Shown here: in pieces, positions 29,837 through 39,418 of the stretch | Layout: each line of letters opens with the position of its first letter | How positions within the stretch are numbered: position 1 is the first letter of the stretch | DNA from: JAFIFT01 sp020051095 | GTDB taxonomy: Bacteria > Pseudomonadota > Gammaproteobacteria > Legionellales > Legionellaceae | Reading direction: 5' to 3' | DNA: 64,000 nt | NCBI RefSeq assembly: GCF_964199965.1 | Contig: NZ_CAXMZT010000009.1 | Span: 1-64,000, forward strand | Notes under the pieces: generated by a model | Database searches by the model: none | Told to the model about the DNA's origin: nothing | The model's input: only the letters and a program-made list of their open reading frames with translations | Translations under genes and position numbers: made by a program

Positions 29837-30937
29837 CTAGTTAATCATATTATCCATTCTCGTTAGATAAGCCGAATCGTCTTCCTCTGTTCTTTGTGAA
29901 ATAAATGATTCTGAAGTGCTTGTAGAACTTGAATAACTTGTATCTACGTTGCTAGTATCTGTTGATGTTTCTGTTGCCTGAGTCGTTGAACTATTATCGC
30001 TATTCCAATAATAATCAGAATCGCTACTTGTTGAATAATCAGAATCATTACTACGCCAATCTGTATCATCGTTATGTGAGATTTCATACGCTGAAGTAGC
30101 GGTTACCGACATAATTGATTGGCTCGTAAAGAAGCTAAATGCACTACAAATATTATTATAAATGCTGCCCAAAAGACTTGGCTCTTCTTTAGTCGCTGTG
30201 GTTTTGCTTTCCTCTTTCGCAGCCACCATTGTTTCAGCATTTTGAATCAACGTTGGCTCTGCCTTCGTTTCACTGGGTTGGCTTTGCTCAGGCGCTTTCT
30301 CCGTGGTTTGATCGTTTGCCATTATAGCAGCAAAGTGAGTGTTAATACCGGATGGTGTTGGATAGGACAAAATGCCTTTTGGCCTCTTTATGCCAGCAGC
30401 TTCGAGGACTCTACAGATTGATTCAGCACAATTAATGACCTCAACTTTTTCCCTTTCTTCCTCAATTAGCTCTTTATCATACGTTTTCATTCCTAATAAT
30501 ATTCTAGCCGTAGAGGTATTTTTATTCAAAATTGTGGCAGTACCCTGCGTGACTACGTTAGGTGTTAAGCTGAAATGAGCATTTCCTGATTCCATTTTTT
30601 CATTTAACAATTTAATTTCTTCCATTGCCGCTTCCATATTAATAACCATTTCAGATAGATCATATGACGCATGAATCGGGCTGTCAGATTTTTGTATGTT
30701 AGGATGGTTAACTGCCATGATTGGAAATATATTGAAACTTGCAATGGCCAGGGGAGTGAATGGGGATAGATCGCTTTGTGGGTAAACACTAAGCTTAACG
30801 GTTTCTTCATTATGAGTACATTCAATGGATACGTGCCCAACTCCACCCACCTCTGGATGCTTGTGATAATTTAATATTAATTTGGAAGAGGTTCTTGTTA
30901 CTTCAACTTCAACTTTGACTTCACTTTTCTCATTCAT
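29837..30937 (-). CDS. Effector-like protein, paralogue B (GHVSI/NC family)
   Basis: A 366-residue soluble protein parallel to its downstream neighbour. VGHVSIECTHNEE (H35) is followed by LSVYPQSD, then VEVINCAESICRVL (C170) and YPTPSGINTHFAA. A low-complexity Ser/Thr/Asp tail ends in ISQRTEEDDSAYLTRMDNMIN. The shared C-terminal motif is QRxExDxxYLxRMDxxxN. The start at ATG 30937 has AAGGTGA upstream, better than the GTG four codons earlier. The Ser-rich tail and acidic end suggest a translocated substrate. A hydrolase role is suggested by the His and Cys motifs but unproven. Confidence 0.7.
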   Translation of the reverse strand: MNEKSEVKVEVEVTRTSSKLILNYHKHPEVGGVGHVSIECTHNEETVKLSVYPQSDLSPFTPLAIASFNIFPIMAVNHPNIQKSDSPIHASYDLSEMVINMEAAMEEIKLLNEKMESGNAHFSLTPNVVTQGTATILNKNTSTARILLGMKTYDKELIEEEREKVEVINCAESICRVLEAAGIKRPKGILSYPTPSGINTHFAAIMANDQTTEKAPEQSQPSETKAEPTLIQNAETMVAAKEESKTTATKEEPSLLGSIYNNICSAFSFFTSQSIMSVTATSAYEISHNDDTDWRSNDSDYSTSSDSDYYWNSDNSSTTQATETSTDTSNVDTSYSSSTSTSESFISQRTEEDDSAYLTRMDNMIN

Positions 30938-31178
30938 GATATATGTCACCTTGTATAATAGACATATGTATTATACTTGGACAATATTAAGAAAATATTA
31001 ACAATCGGGCATTTATTGTACCATGTGAACAGATAAATTCATTGATTGGTAATTAAAGACCATTTTGCAGGGATTGAGCGCTATCCCAGACTGAGAAGTT
31101 TTGCATCTTTTTAAGAGAAATCATTGAGGTCAGAGTCTGACCCCAATGATATTCTGACCTGTTACATTTGAACTCCCT

Positions 31179-32399
31179 TCAATTTCTGACTAGCTTATCA
31201 ATGAGCATCGTGCTTACAGTATTACAAGTGACATTCAGCATCGTTGCAATGGGATCAATGATAATACTAATAGCAGCAATTACCATTAATGCGGATGGTG
31301 GGAATCCATAAATCGATAAAATTAATAATTCACCTAACATTCCGCCACCGGGAATTCCCCCCATGACGGTACCAACAAGCATTGAAACCCCTAATGCCAG
31401 GATCAATACGTGGATTCCTGAAAAAGGAACATGGAAAAGCGCAAATATAAATGCAATTTTAAATATACCACCCATGACAGAACCATCTTTATGAATTAGT
31501 GCTCCAAGAGGAATGGTCGTTTCATAAACTTCTGGTTTAACGCCTATCATTTTTGAAGCACTTAGATTTGCTGGAATACTGGCTGCACTACTGCAGGTGG
31601 CAATGGAGGTAAACATGGGGAGCTGGATATAACGCCAAAATAAATAAACGCCTTTTTGTTTACCTGCCAGATAAGCAAATAAACTCAAACCGACAATAAA
31701 ATAAAGCAATACACTGATATAATAGAGTACAGAAATTTGCAGATAATTTTGTACAATTTTCGGTCCTAACTCATGAACGATAGATGAAAAATAGGCAAAA
31801 AATCCGATCGGTGCTAAATACATTATAAAATTAAAAACTTGCATACAGACTTCTTCACCCGATTTTAAAAATAATGCAAAATCGTTTCCTCTTTCTTTAG
31901 CCTTGATGACTCCCATCCCGATAAACATTGAAAAAATGATTAATGGAAGGATATGTCTCGTTGAAAACAACTGATAAAACTCAGACACTGAAAATATGTT
32001 AATGAATTGTTTAGCTACATTAAGTTCTGGCCTGGGCAAAGAGTCTGTTAAAGCAATTGTCATATCCCCAGGGGAATAAAAAATTAAGATAACCCCCATG
32101 GCATACATCGCTGCTATGAAACTGGTGACAATAAAAACAAGAAACATCGAGGAGAAGATTTGACCTAACTTGCCGAAGGAATTGGTACTGGCAACAGCCG
32201 ATGAAATACTAAAAAAAATTAACGGTACAATAATCATTAACAGCAAATTTAAAAAGATATCCCCAATCGGTTTTAACCAATAGGTGATATCTTCAAAATA
32301 ATAGCCCGTGAACCCACCTGATATAATGGAAGATATGAGAATGATATGAAATAAATAGGATTTTAGTGTTTCGTTTGATTCGGTAATGACCTGGTTCAT
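31179..32399 (-). CDS. Dicarboxylate/amino acid:cation symporter (DAACS family)
   Basis: A 406-residue transporter with the family's eight-helix plus two-hairpin layout: LLLMIIVPLIFFSISSAV in the third helix, the serine-rich hairpin TSIATCSSAASIPANL, and VGTVMGGIPGGGMLGELL with the substrate-site region near the C-terminus (TMLNVTCNTVSTML). Members take up glutamate, aspartate, C4-dicarboxylates or serine with Na+ or H+. The substrate cannot be assigned. The length is usual for the family. It is monocistronic, flanked by short repeats carrying AGAGTCTGACCCCA at 31130 and 33162. Confidence 0.88.
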   Translation of the reverse strand: MNQVITESNETLKSYLFHIILISSIISGGFTGYYFEDITYWLKPIGDIFLNLLLMIIVPLIFFSISSAVASTNSFGKLGQIFSSMFLVFIVTSFIAAMYAMGVILIFYSPGDMTIALTDSLPRPELNVAKQFINIFSVSEFYQLFSTRHILPLIIFSMFIGMGVIKAKERGNDFALFLKSGEEVCMQVFNFIMYLAPIGFFAYFSSIVHELGPKIVQNYLQISVLYYISVLLYFIVGLSLFAYLAGKQKGVYLFWRYIQLPMFTSIATCSSAASIPANLSASKMIGVKPEVYETTIPLGALIHKDGSVMGGIFKIAFIFALFHVPFSGIHVLILALGVSMLVGTVMGGIPGGGMLGELLILSIYGFPPSALMVIAAISIIIDPIATMLNVTCNTVSTMLIDKLVRN

Positions 32400-32541
32400 A
32401 TTTTCTTTTTAACGAATGTTGACTAGGGGTATATAAGTAAATTAGTTGTAAGTCAATGGCTTTTATCATTATAAGCTTAATCGTGTATTTATTCTTGCGC
32501 AATTTCTTATCTGTCGCCAAATCGGAATGAACATTAAAATT

Positions 32542-32622
32542 CAGCCCGGATGCAGGCGCAGCCGAAATCCGGGATATTGATCTCCGAACATCCCGGATTT
32601 CGAGTCACCTCCTCCGGGCTGG
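32542..32622. repeat. 81-bp palindromic intergenic repeat, copy 2
   Basis: Same orientation and length as copy 1 at 19610, with the same ends (CAGCCCGGAT and TCCGGGCTGG) and an identical GGCGCAGCCGAAATCCGGGA core. It is located between the symporter start and a decayed gene. Confidence 0.85.
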
Positions 32623-32694
32623 TTTACTATGAAATTGACGATTTATAGGGACAATCACCAGGCTCTATATTCATATCAGGTTTAAGGATTGCAA

Positions 32695-33052
32695 CTACCA
32701 TCTACAGACGAAACCCCAACGCATTTGGTAATTGCTGGCAGGAATATACCCTTGAACTCTTGCTTCGTAATGACTGGTCAAAGCTTCAACGCCTGGGTTA
32801 ACAAACCAGGCATGCGTATCATTTAATGAATAGGTCTTATCGACAAATACATAGCTGCCTAAGATGACATCGCCCCTTGTTGCTGATTATCAAACAACCC
32901 CTGCGCCATAATTCTGGGCGTCCAGGGGGAAGACTGTGTATCAAGTAAGTTTAAAGCCATCACTTGCTTAAAACTTACAGAAACACTTAGTAATGCCAAT
33001 ACTTTGACTAAAGGCTTTAGTTCAAAACGCTTTTTTTGTTCCCGTAGGCAGG
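32695..33052 (-). pseudogene. Remnant of an inverse-autotransporter-like surface protein
   Basis: Reading leftward, one frame gives a hydrophobic signal region (KVLALLSVSVSFKQVMA) then LNLLDTQSSPWTPRIMAQ and stops at TAG. The next frame continues with GDVILGSYVFVDKTYSLND, HAWFVNPGVEALTSHYEARV and NYQMRWGFVCRW, then a stop. The second part resembles the intimin/invasin-type inverse autotransporter barrel segment found in Legionella surface proteins. The gene is both frameshifted and truncated, and no passenger remains. Confidence 0.6.
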
Positions 33053-33194
33053 GTGCTATTTTTGACTTTTAATCTTACCCACCTAGCTTGACTAATACAA
33101 CCAGTAGGCTGCCATACAAACCAATTTTACAAACGCGATATTTAAAGAATCAATCGATCACTCAGAGTCTGACCCCATTGTTGTTTTGATGTTG

Positions 33195-34439
33195 TTATTG
33201 TTGAACTCGCCTTTTTTTCGTGCCCTGTCTAGCCCTAGTCCTTTTATTTTTTGGATTAAATTTCGGTTTAGTTCCCTTAATCTCAGCAGATGAGGTGGGT
33301 AAATTATGTTGAGGCTCAAAATCTTCAATTTCCTCACGCTGAATTTTCGTTTTGATCAATTTTTCAATGGAATGCAATAAGCCTACTTCATCCGCACTAA
33401 CCAAAGAAATAGCTAATCCACGAGCGCTCGCACGACCTGTTCGGCCAATTCGATGCACATAATCCTCGGCAACTTGGGGTAAATCGAAATTTATCACACA
33501 GGGTAATTCGATAATGTCTAATCCTCTTGCGGCGATATCTGTTGCAACTAAAACATTTAATTCACCTGATTTAAATTCAGTTAATGCCTTCGTGCGTTGT
33601 GTCTGAGACTTATTACCATGAATAGCCGAGGCATGGATATTATTTGCGTCTAACTGCTTAACTAATTTATTTGCTCCATGCTTTGTCCGCATAAATACAA
33701 GCGTTTGCCTCCACTGATTGCTATGAATGAGGTGGCTTAAAAGTGCCGCTTTCCGACCTTTATCAACGGGATGGATAATTTGCTTGACAGACTTTGCCGC
33801 CGTATTGCGAGGCGTTACATTAATTTCTATGGGCTGACTTAAAATCCCTTTAGCTAATTTGCGAACCTCTTCAGAAAAGGTTGCAGAAAAAAGTAAATTT
33901 TGCCTGTTTTTTGGCAATAATTGTATTAACTTTCTTATGTCATGAATAAATCCCATATCAAGCATTCTATCTGCTTCATCTAAGACTAACGTATCAATTT
34001 GATCAAATTGAATGGCATTTTGCTGATGCAAATCAATTAATCGCCCAGGTGTTGCTACCAATAATTCAACACCTGCTCGCAGCCTCATCATTTGCGGATT
34101 AATCTTAACGCCGCCAAACACCACCGCGGAACGAAGTGCTAAATGGCGACCATATTTAACGATACTTTCATGTACCTGGGCCGCCAGCTCTCGAGTTGGC
34201 GTTAGAATTAATACCCTTGCTCGGTTACTTTTTGTGGGAGGTTTATTAGAAATATTTTGTAAAATAGGTAATACAAAACTCGCTGTTTTTCCCGTGCCTG
34301 TTTGTGCTGAGGCGATAATGTCTTTACCAGATAATATAGCAGGGATTGCTTTTAATTGAATGAGAGAAGGCTCATCATAGCCAAGTTCACTAATAGCCAG
34401 AAGAAGGGGTTTAATTAAACCTAACGATTGAAAATTCAT
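33195..34439 (-). CDS. DEAD-box RNA helicase, RhlE-type
   Basis: A 414-residue helicase with the full motif set: Q motif with the upstream Phe (FQSLGLIKPLL, PSLIQLKAIP), AQTGTGKT, PTRELA, ATPGR, DEAD, SAT, ATDIAARGLD and HRIGRTGRA, followed by a short basic tail rich in Lys and Arg. These ATP-dependent enzymes remodel RNA in ribosome assembly or decay. The length and basic tail fit the RhlE group better than the longer DeaD or SrmB, but I do not assign a symbol. It starts at the ATG at 34439 and is monocistronic. Confidence 0.93.
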   Translation of the reverse strand: MNFQSLGLIKPLLLAISELGYDEPSLIQLKAIPAILSGKDIIASAQTGTGKTASFVLPILQNISNKPPTKSNRARVLILTPTRELAAQVHESIVKYGRHLALRSAVVFGGVKINPQMMRLRAGVELLVATPGRLIDLHQQNAIQFDQIDTLVLDEADRMLDMGFIHDIRKLIQLLPKNRQNLLFSATFSEEVRKLAKGILSQPIEINVTPRNTAAKSVKQIIHPVDKGRKAALLSHLIHSNQWRQTLVFMRTKHGANKLVKQLDANNIHASAIHGNKSQTQRTKALTEFKSGELNVLVATDIAARGLDIIELPCVINFDLPQVAEDYVHRIGRTGRASARGLAISLVSADEVGLLHSIEKLIKTKIQREEIEDFEPQHNLPTSSAEIKGTKPKFNPKNKRTRARQGTKKRRVQQ

Positions 34440-34853
34440 TGTGTTCCTAGGTAATAAAGGGCTTTATTGCGAATACACAAATCAAAGCCAATGTGATCTA
34501 TCAGGGAACAATTATATCATAAAACCCTTACTTATATACGTGTAAACATATATAATGACGTGGTCAAGCAAATGCCAACACTGAAAAGCCTCTCAATATT
34601 AATGTTTAAAACGATAGACGATTAATCATTTCCTCAATAATTGAGTCTTGATTATTTGAAGTTTCATATGGGATATTTGCAATCAAGTCTTTAAACCTAT
34701 CCGGATAATCTCACATAGAAAACTTTGGCTAACTTAAGGAAATCAAGTTTGGTTTACAATAGAGTGAATTTACGCTATGCCATGATGTTGATTTATTGAT
34801 CATAAAAGGTATAATTTTCCCTTCCGCTTGGTGGTATAGAGAAATAGCTAGGC
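34440..34853. other. Gene-free AT-rich stretch
   Basis: About 410 bases between divergent genes. It should carry the promoters for the helicase (leftward) and the large protein at 34854 (rightward). I see no long open frame, no repeat shared with other parts of the window and no clear terminator. Confidence 0.45.
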
Positions 34854-36845
34854 ATGAAAAAACTTGTTCGCAAACAAAAAAAAATTCAGCAAGCTGTATC
34901 CAACTTTGATGTTCGCAATCAATTGATTCAAAATCTAAACCAATCTGCACAAACAAATTATATGCGCTGGATTATGGCCCTTTGGTTAGGCTCAAATACC
35001 CATTTCGCTGATTTTCTTCGTCATCAACCAATCTCTTTGAAGCGTGGATATATTTGGGCTGGCTACTATTGTATGGTTATACTTGATAATGCTGTCAGCT
35101 TACTTGGCCAAGGGAATGAAAATATAGAAAATGACAACATTGAGAGCATTAGAAGCTGCCAATTCAAGATACTTCAGTATCTAAATAATCATTATAAACA
35201 ACTCGAAGAAAATCCAAATCAATTATACCGTTATATCGAATCTCAAATTCAAAACCTGCCAGAAAAAGGAGCGCATCACGATATATTAACCAAATCAAAA
35301 TCATTGTGCCTTAGTAATTTAACGACCGTTTTACACGATCCAGAAAAATACTGGTTTAGACTTGATGAGTTTGCTCAATTAGACATAGTCAAGCAATCTA
35401 ATCTTGGCGTTTTTGTCAACAAAAAAATAACCTGTTATGTTGACAAAAAGCTGCTAGCACGGGAGCGAACTTTTGCAGATCAGAATTATTGGGTTGATAA
35501 GTTGCTAGTCCCTACAAAGGATGGTTTGATAATAGATGGGTTATATGTACGAAAGAAAGGAAGCCATTGTAAACAGGTTGTTATCGCTTTAATAGGTCAT
35601 TTTCCTAATGAATCGTTTTACATTTCAGACTCCATGCTCAACTATCAAAATTTATTCGACTCGGACATAATCTTTATCAATCATAGGAATTATTCGATTA
35701 ATGCCGCAAAAAAAGCAAGCCATATCACGCAATTAGCAGATGACGTCGTTAGTTTTGCAGACTATTTTCATCAACATAATAAACAAGTAGTTCTTTATGG
35801 TATGTGTGGTGGTGCCCCATTCACGATTTTGGCAGCAGAACAATTAAAGCAAAAACAAGTGCCATTCAAAATAATTGTCGATAGATTCTCAACAGATTTT
35901 CAAAATTGGCTAGATTACAAAGCAATAACAAGAATATTTGATTACACCAAAGACGATAGAACAGCAAACACGCTATTTAACAATATCGTAAATTCAGAAT
36001 ATGCATTTATTATCATATTTTTGGTCAGTACGCTTCTTTTACTAGTAATGAAAGTGATGCTGACAATTACTCGTTCAAACATTAATTTTGGAAAAATTTT
36101 AAAAACCATCCCCGAAGAAGATCAGCTTGTGTTGCAAGCAAAATCACATAAACGACTTCCTAATAATGAGCCGGTAATTCAGGACATATATATTCTACCA
36201 GAGCGTGATCTTCGTTCATCACAAAAGGAAAATCGACAGCGAAACAAAACATGTTTCAGAAAATTAATTTCAATTTGCGAGGCAATATGTTCTATATTAG
36301 ATGAAAAAAGTTCGTTATACCCTATTTTCTCTAGCTTTAAAGATGGTTTTCAATTTTTCATTGATCTCATAAATAATGAAAAGTTAACCTCTTCCCATGT
36401 CAAAGAAAATAATACCAAACCTATCGATGGACATATCAAGCGATTATTCGAACTGTCCACTAGAAACGACATCGAAAGTTCGGATAATAACGATAAATCC
36501 TTTGGCCTTGCAAATTTCTTGCAAGGCTTTTTTAAGAAGCTTCCGTCAAATTGGTGCCAGAAATTATTCAAAATCGAACCTTATTCTGTTCAACAAATAG
36601 AACGTGCGCTTAATCATTCCAGCAACCGCGAAGAATCATTTACTGAATCGGACCAATTGCCCTTGCTATTGCAGCAGTTTTTCACTGAAATCGTTTCTGC
36701 CCAAAAACCCATATACAATTATGCAAAACGAGCAAAAGTAATGGAACGCTATGATTTATCCCAGACGATATCACAGCTGATGTCAACCAAATTCTATCAA
36801 ACGTTGAAAGAGTCTAATGTACTTACCCATCAGGAAAGCTATTGA
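34854..36845 (+). CDS. Large effector-like protein with a hydrolase-type nucleophile elbow
   Basis: A 663-residue protein without a signal peptide. Residues about 235-330 resemble an alpha/beta hydrolase core: a hydrophobic strand (QVVIALIGHFP), a second (DIIFINHRNYS), then the elbow VVLYGMCGGAPF with a cysteine (C318) where most hydrolases have serine. A strong hydrophobic helix follows (about residues 383-405, YAFIIIFLVSTLLLLVMKVML). The C-terminal 250 residues are hydrophilic and helical. A cytosolic-type hydrolase domain with an internal membrane anchor is common among Legionella translocated proteins, but I recognise no named family. It stands alone. Confidence 0.65.
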   Translation: MKKLVRKQKKIQQAVSNFDVRNQLIQNLNQSAQTNYMRWIMALWLGSNTHFADFLRHQPISLKRGYIWAGYYCMVILDNAVSLLGQGNENIENDNIESIRSCQFKILQYLNNHYKQLEENPNQLYRYIESQIQNLPEKGAHHDILTKSKSLCLSNLTTVLHDPEKYWFRLDEFAQLDIVKQSNLGVFVNKKITCYVDKKLLARERTFADQNYWVDKLLVPTKDGLIIDGLYVRKKGSHCKQVVIALIGHFPNESFYISDSMLNYQNLFDSDIIFINHRNYSINAAKKASHITQLADDVVSFADYFHQHNKQVVLYGMCGGAPFTILAAEQLKQKQVPFKIIVDRFSTDFQNWLDYKAITRIFDYTKDDRTANTLFNNIVNSEYAFIIIFLVSTLLLLVMKVMLTITRSNINFGKILKTIPEEDQLVLQAKSHKRLPNNEPVIQDIYILPERDLRSSQKENRQRNKTCFRKLISICEAICSILDEKSSLYPIFSSFKDGFQFFIDLINNEKLTSSHVKENNTKPIDGHIKRLFELSTRNDIESSDNNDKSFGLANFLQGFFKKLPSNWCQKLFKIEPYSVQQIERALNHSSNREESFTESDQLPLLLQQFFTEIVSAQKPIYNYAKRAKVMERYDLSQTISQLMSTKFYQTLKESNVLTHQESY

Positions 36846-36932
36846 GCCCAACCACACGATAAAACCATTAACCATGAAGTTATCAGGTTTGAGAATCATT
36901 AGAATTTAAATTATAAAAGGAGGTAATTCCTT

Positions 36933-37883
36933 ATGGAATTAGTATTAATGCTCCCAGTTGATCAATGACAACCGGTGGAAGGGGTTAAACGAGAGGAAGC
37001 GCAAAAATCGATTCTTTCGTTATTGCAAAAGCTTAGAGGTTCTGGGATGCCGGAAGAATATATCCTGAAGTTAGACGGCGATTGCCATTATGAGATAAAC
37101 CTGACCTGTACTAATATCGAAAGCGTTTTGAACTATGCCGATGGCTCGTTTTCTGGTTCATCGAAAGCAATGTCGTTTCATTCCCTGGGATCGATGATCG
37201 AGCAGACCAGCATCAAAGAAGTACACCTTTTCAAAACAGCAATTCAAGACTATTCAAGCCGATTATATCCAGAAAATCTGCCTGCTTATGAGATGCTCGT
37301 CCCTTCCAAACCTGAGTCAATGCTAAGGCAAACCCTCCAAAACAATCTAGAAAACCATCTCATCTTTAACCCCAGACATTACCACAATTACCGTCCAGCA
37401 ATTGATGATCGATTGTCTGACACAGATATTGCTAACTCATTTGATTGCCCTGAGAACATATCGAGCTCATTAGAACACTCATTCGGACACGCCTGGAATA
37501 CTTAATAGAATACCTTCCTACGGGCCGTTCTCTCCCTGTCCATCAATCCAATCAATTTGAGTTCAATAATGGCCGACTGGATAAACTATATCTAGAATCC
37601 GCTCGAAAAGGGATGCTAAACGCATCCATTTATTTGCGATGGACATGGACCCCGAAGCAAAGGAACAGATAAAGAGCAAAAATTAATAAATTTACGCAAA
37701 GAATATTATTTATCCAGTGACAACGCCGAACAACAGCGGTTGATAGATGCTTTCGAGATAAATCTGGAAAATCATGCAAGTACTTATTTAATCTTTGGAA
37801 GCACTGCCTCAAAAGCTGCCTATGATGCCGTACTAAATAGCAAAGCGTTTAACCAGAATTTGCTATTAGGGGCCTGCCCCTGA
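36933..37883 (+). pseudogene. Decayed effector-like gene with nonsense codon and frameshifts
   Basis: A perfect AAAGGAGG ribosome site precedes ATG 36933 (MELVLMLPVDQ), but codon 12 is TGA. The same frame continues for 178 codons (QPVEGVKREEAQKS onward) to 37505. The coding signal then moves to another frame (TRLEYLIEYLPTGRSLPV, about 37486-37668) and to a third (KLINLRKEYYLSSDNAE, then QNLLLGACP), ending at 37883 beside an IS-end-like repeat. Together they would give about 310 residues. The intact translation signals and continuous protein-like text across three frames show recent decay. No family was recognised. Confidence 0.65.
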
Positions 37884-37893
37884 TATTCTAAAT

Positions 37894-37976
37894 AAGCAAA
37901 AATAGCTTCTAAGATACATATTTATGTTTAACTGATTGTTAAATAATAGATTTTTTAGTCCGCCCCTATATAAGGT
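37894..37976. repeat. IS-end-like repeat, matched by a copy at 56.15-56.25 kb
   Basis: It contains AGCAAAAATAGCTTCTAAGA, then TTGTTAAATAATAGA and TTTTTTAGTCCGCCCCTATA in that order. The same three blocks occur in the same order at 56158-56250. The last block is a variant of the GGTCCGACCC junction motif. Confidence 0.6.
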
Positions 37977-38088
37977 TACCCCTTCAGAAAAATGGAATAT
38001 ATTGTAGTGGTCTATCAATTTATTAGATCTTGAACCTACCTTAGGACAAAATGTACTATATTTATACATACATGCTAGGGAGTTTATT

Positions 38089-38343
38089 ATGCGTCCATTC
38101 ATACTTGCCATAGGCATCATAACCTCAACTTTTCTTCTCAGCAGCTGCGTGGTAGCAACAGTTAGCCCCGTGGTCCCAGCCTATTCACCCGGATATACAA
38201 GTGTTGGCATCTATACCTATCCTTCTTGGGGATATGGAGGCTACTATCCTGGTGGACTAAGTTACTTTGGCGGACCAGGATACTATGGGGGATTTGGGGG
38301 ATTTGGTATGGGCTTTGGTGGCCCCGGTTTTGGCTTTTGGTAA
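38089..38343 (+). CDS. Gly/Tyr-rich small lipoprotein
   Basis: An 84-residue protein with a lipoprotein signal (FILAIGIITSTFLLSSC, lipobox LSSC) and a mature part made almost wholly of Gly, Tyr, Pro and Phe (YGGYYPGG, YYGGFGGFGMGFGG). Glycine/tyrosine-rich lipoproteins of this size occur in Legionella, and their role is unknown. GGGAG lies six to seven bases before the ATG. A plausible promoter (TTGAAC at 38030, TACTAT at 38054, 18-base spacer) is upstream. Confidence 0.75.
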   Translation: MRPFILAIGIITSTFLLSSCVVATVSPVVPAYSPGYTSVGIYTYPSWGYGGYYPGGLSYFGGPGYYGGFGGFGMGFGGPGFGFW

Positions 38344-38505
38344 ATAGGTGCATTAACTACGCTTGCTTATTTTCTTAAGCGTAAGCGATCGGCGAAGGAG
38401 TTATTGTCAAATCTGGTGTCCATCAAACCAAGGCAATATCATCATGGCATAGTGGCTCGGTTTGGGATAATATCGGCCATAGTTAAATGTAATGACAGCA
38501 TGTGG

Positions 38506-38585
38506 AGCCCGGATGAAGTGAAACGAAATCCGGGAGGTTCAACGCATAATGCCCTAGATTACGGCTACGCCTGCATCCGGGCTGG
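38506..38585. repeat. 81-bp palindromic intergenic repeat, copy 3 (inverted)
   Basis: The same element as at 19610 and 32542 but in the opposite orientation. It starts AGCCCGGATGAAGTGAAACG and ends GCCTGCATCCGGGCTGG. The central part has diverged (AGGTTCAACGCATAATG), while the paired arms are kept, as expected if hairpin structure is what is maintained. Confidence 0.8.
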
Positions 38586-38704
38586 TATCTTCAAATGGTC
38601 GGCGATTTAGCTTAATCTCAAGGGCACTTGGGATGGGAGAAGAGATCTTGTAAACGGTCTGTAGCGTAGATTAGGACCTTCTCCTGTGCATAGCTAATTG
38701 TTAT

Positions 38705-39121
38705 CTAAACCTGTACGTTTGGAATATCGGACAAATACTCGCGCAAACAACGCCTTTTTTGCGGATTTTCTGTAACCCAGAGAGGAAGGCTATCATGCCC
38801 ATTGTCCAACGCCAGACTCACAAACGATATTGCATCTGGATAATAAATTGAAAGTGCCTCAGCCAGGTTCGTGGGCTTTAGGGCTATCTCAACCAACTCC
38901 CAATACATCTGGTTACTAATACTTTGCGCCATCATCTCCGGTGCAAGACTTTGCATCTTATCGACCGCGCGTGTGGCGATTCGCATCTTCAAAGTCTCAA
39001 TAAAATTATCAGGCATTTCCAAGATCTCCTCCAAATGCCCTATCTCATGACCAAGTTCGATTAGTAAAACACGCTCACACAGGCCAGCATAATTAGCCAC
39101 GGTTTCTAGTAATGTGGACAA
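38705..39121 (-). pseudogene. C-terminal fragment of an unknown protein
   Basis: A 138-codon frame of normal-looking protein (LLETVANYAGLCERVLLIELG, reading on through LPLWVTENPQKRRC). Only TTG at 39121 could start it, and there is no ribosome site. The frame stays open and protein-like for 20 more codons upstream (SFILPINDLAAIIARYKALL) with no ATG before the stop at 39184. This pattern suggests the 5' part of a longer gene has been lost. No family was recognised. Confidence 0.45.
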
Positions 39122-39418
39122 TAAAGCCTTGTATCTCGCGATTATCGCTGCCAGATCATTGATTGGTAATATAAAACTTTTTTAGGTTTTATTTGTCTAT
39201 TTATCGAGCATTGTAATATACATCACGCAAATCAGTATGCAAAAACACCCGCGGATAAATGGGTTTTTCCAACACTTATGGGGAAGTCAGCCTTCGCTCG
39301 TCTTCAGCCGCCAATGGTTGGCCAACACCCCATTTGTCGCGTGTGTGTCGCTATTTCTTAATGTATTTTAAAATTCAATTGGCTTTGAAAAACACTCTTT
39401 TATTATAAAATACTTAAC

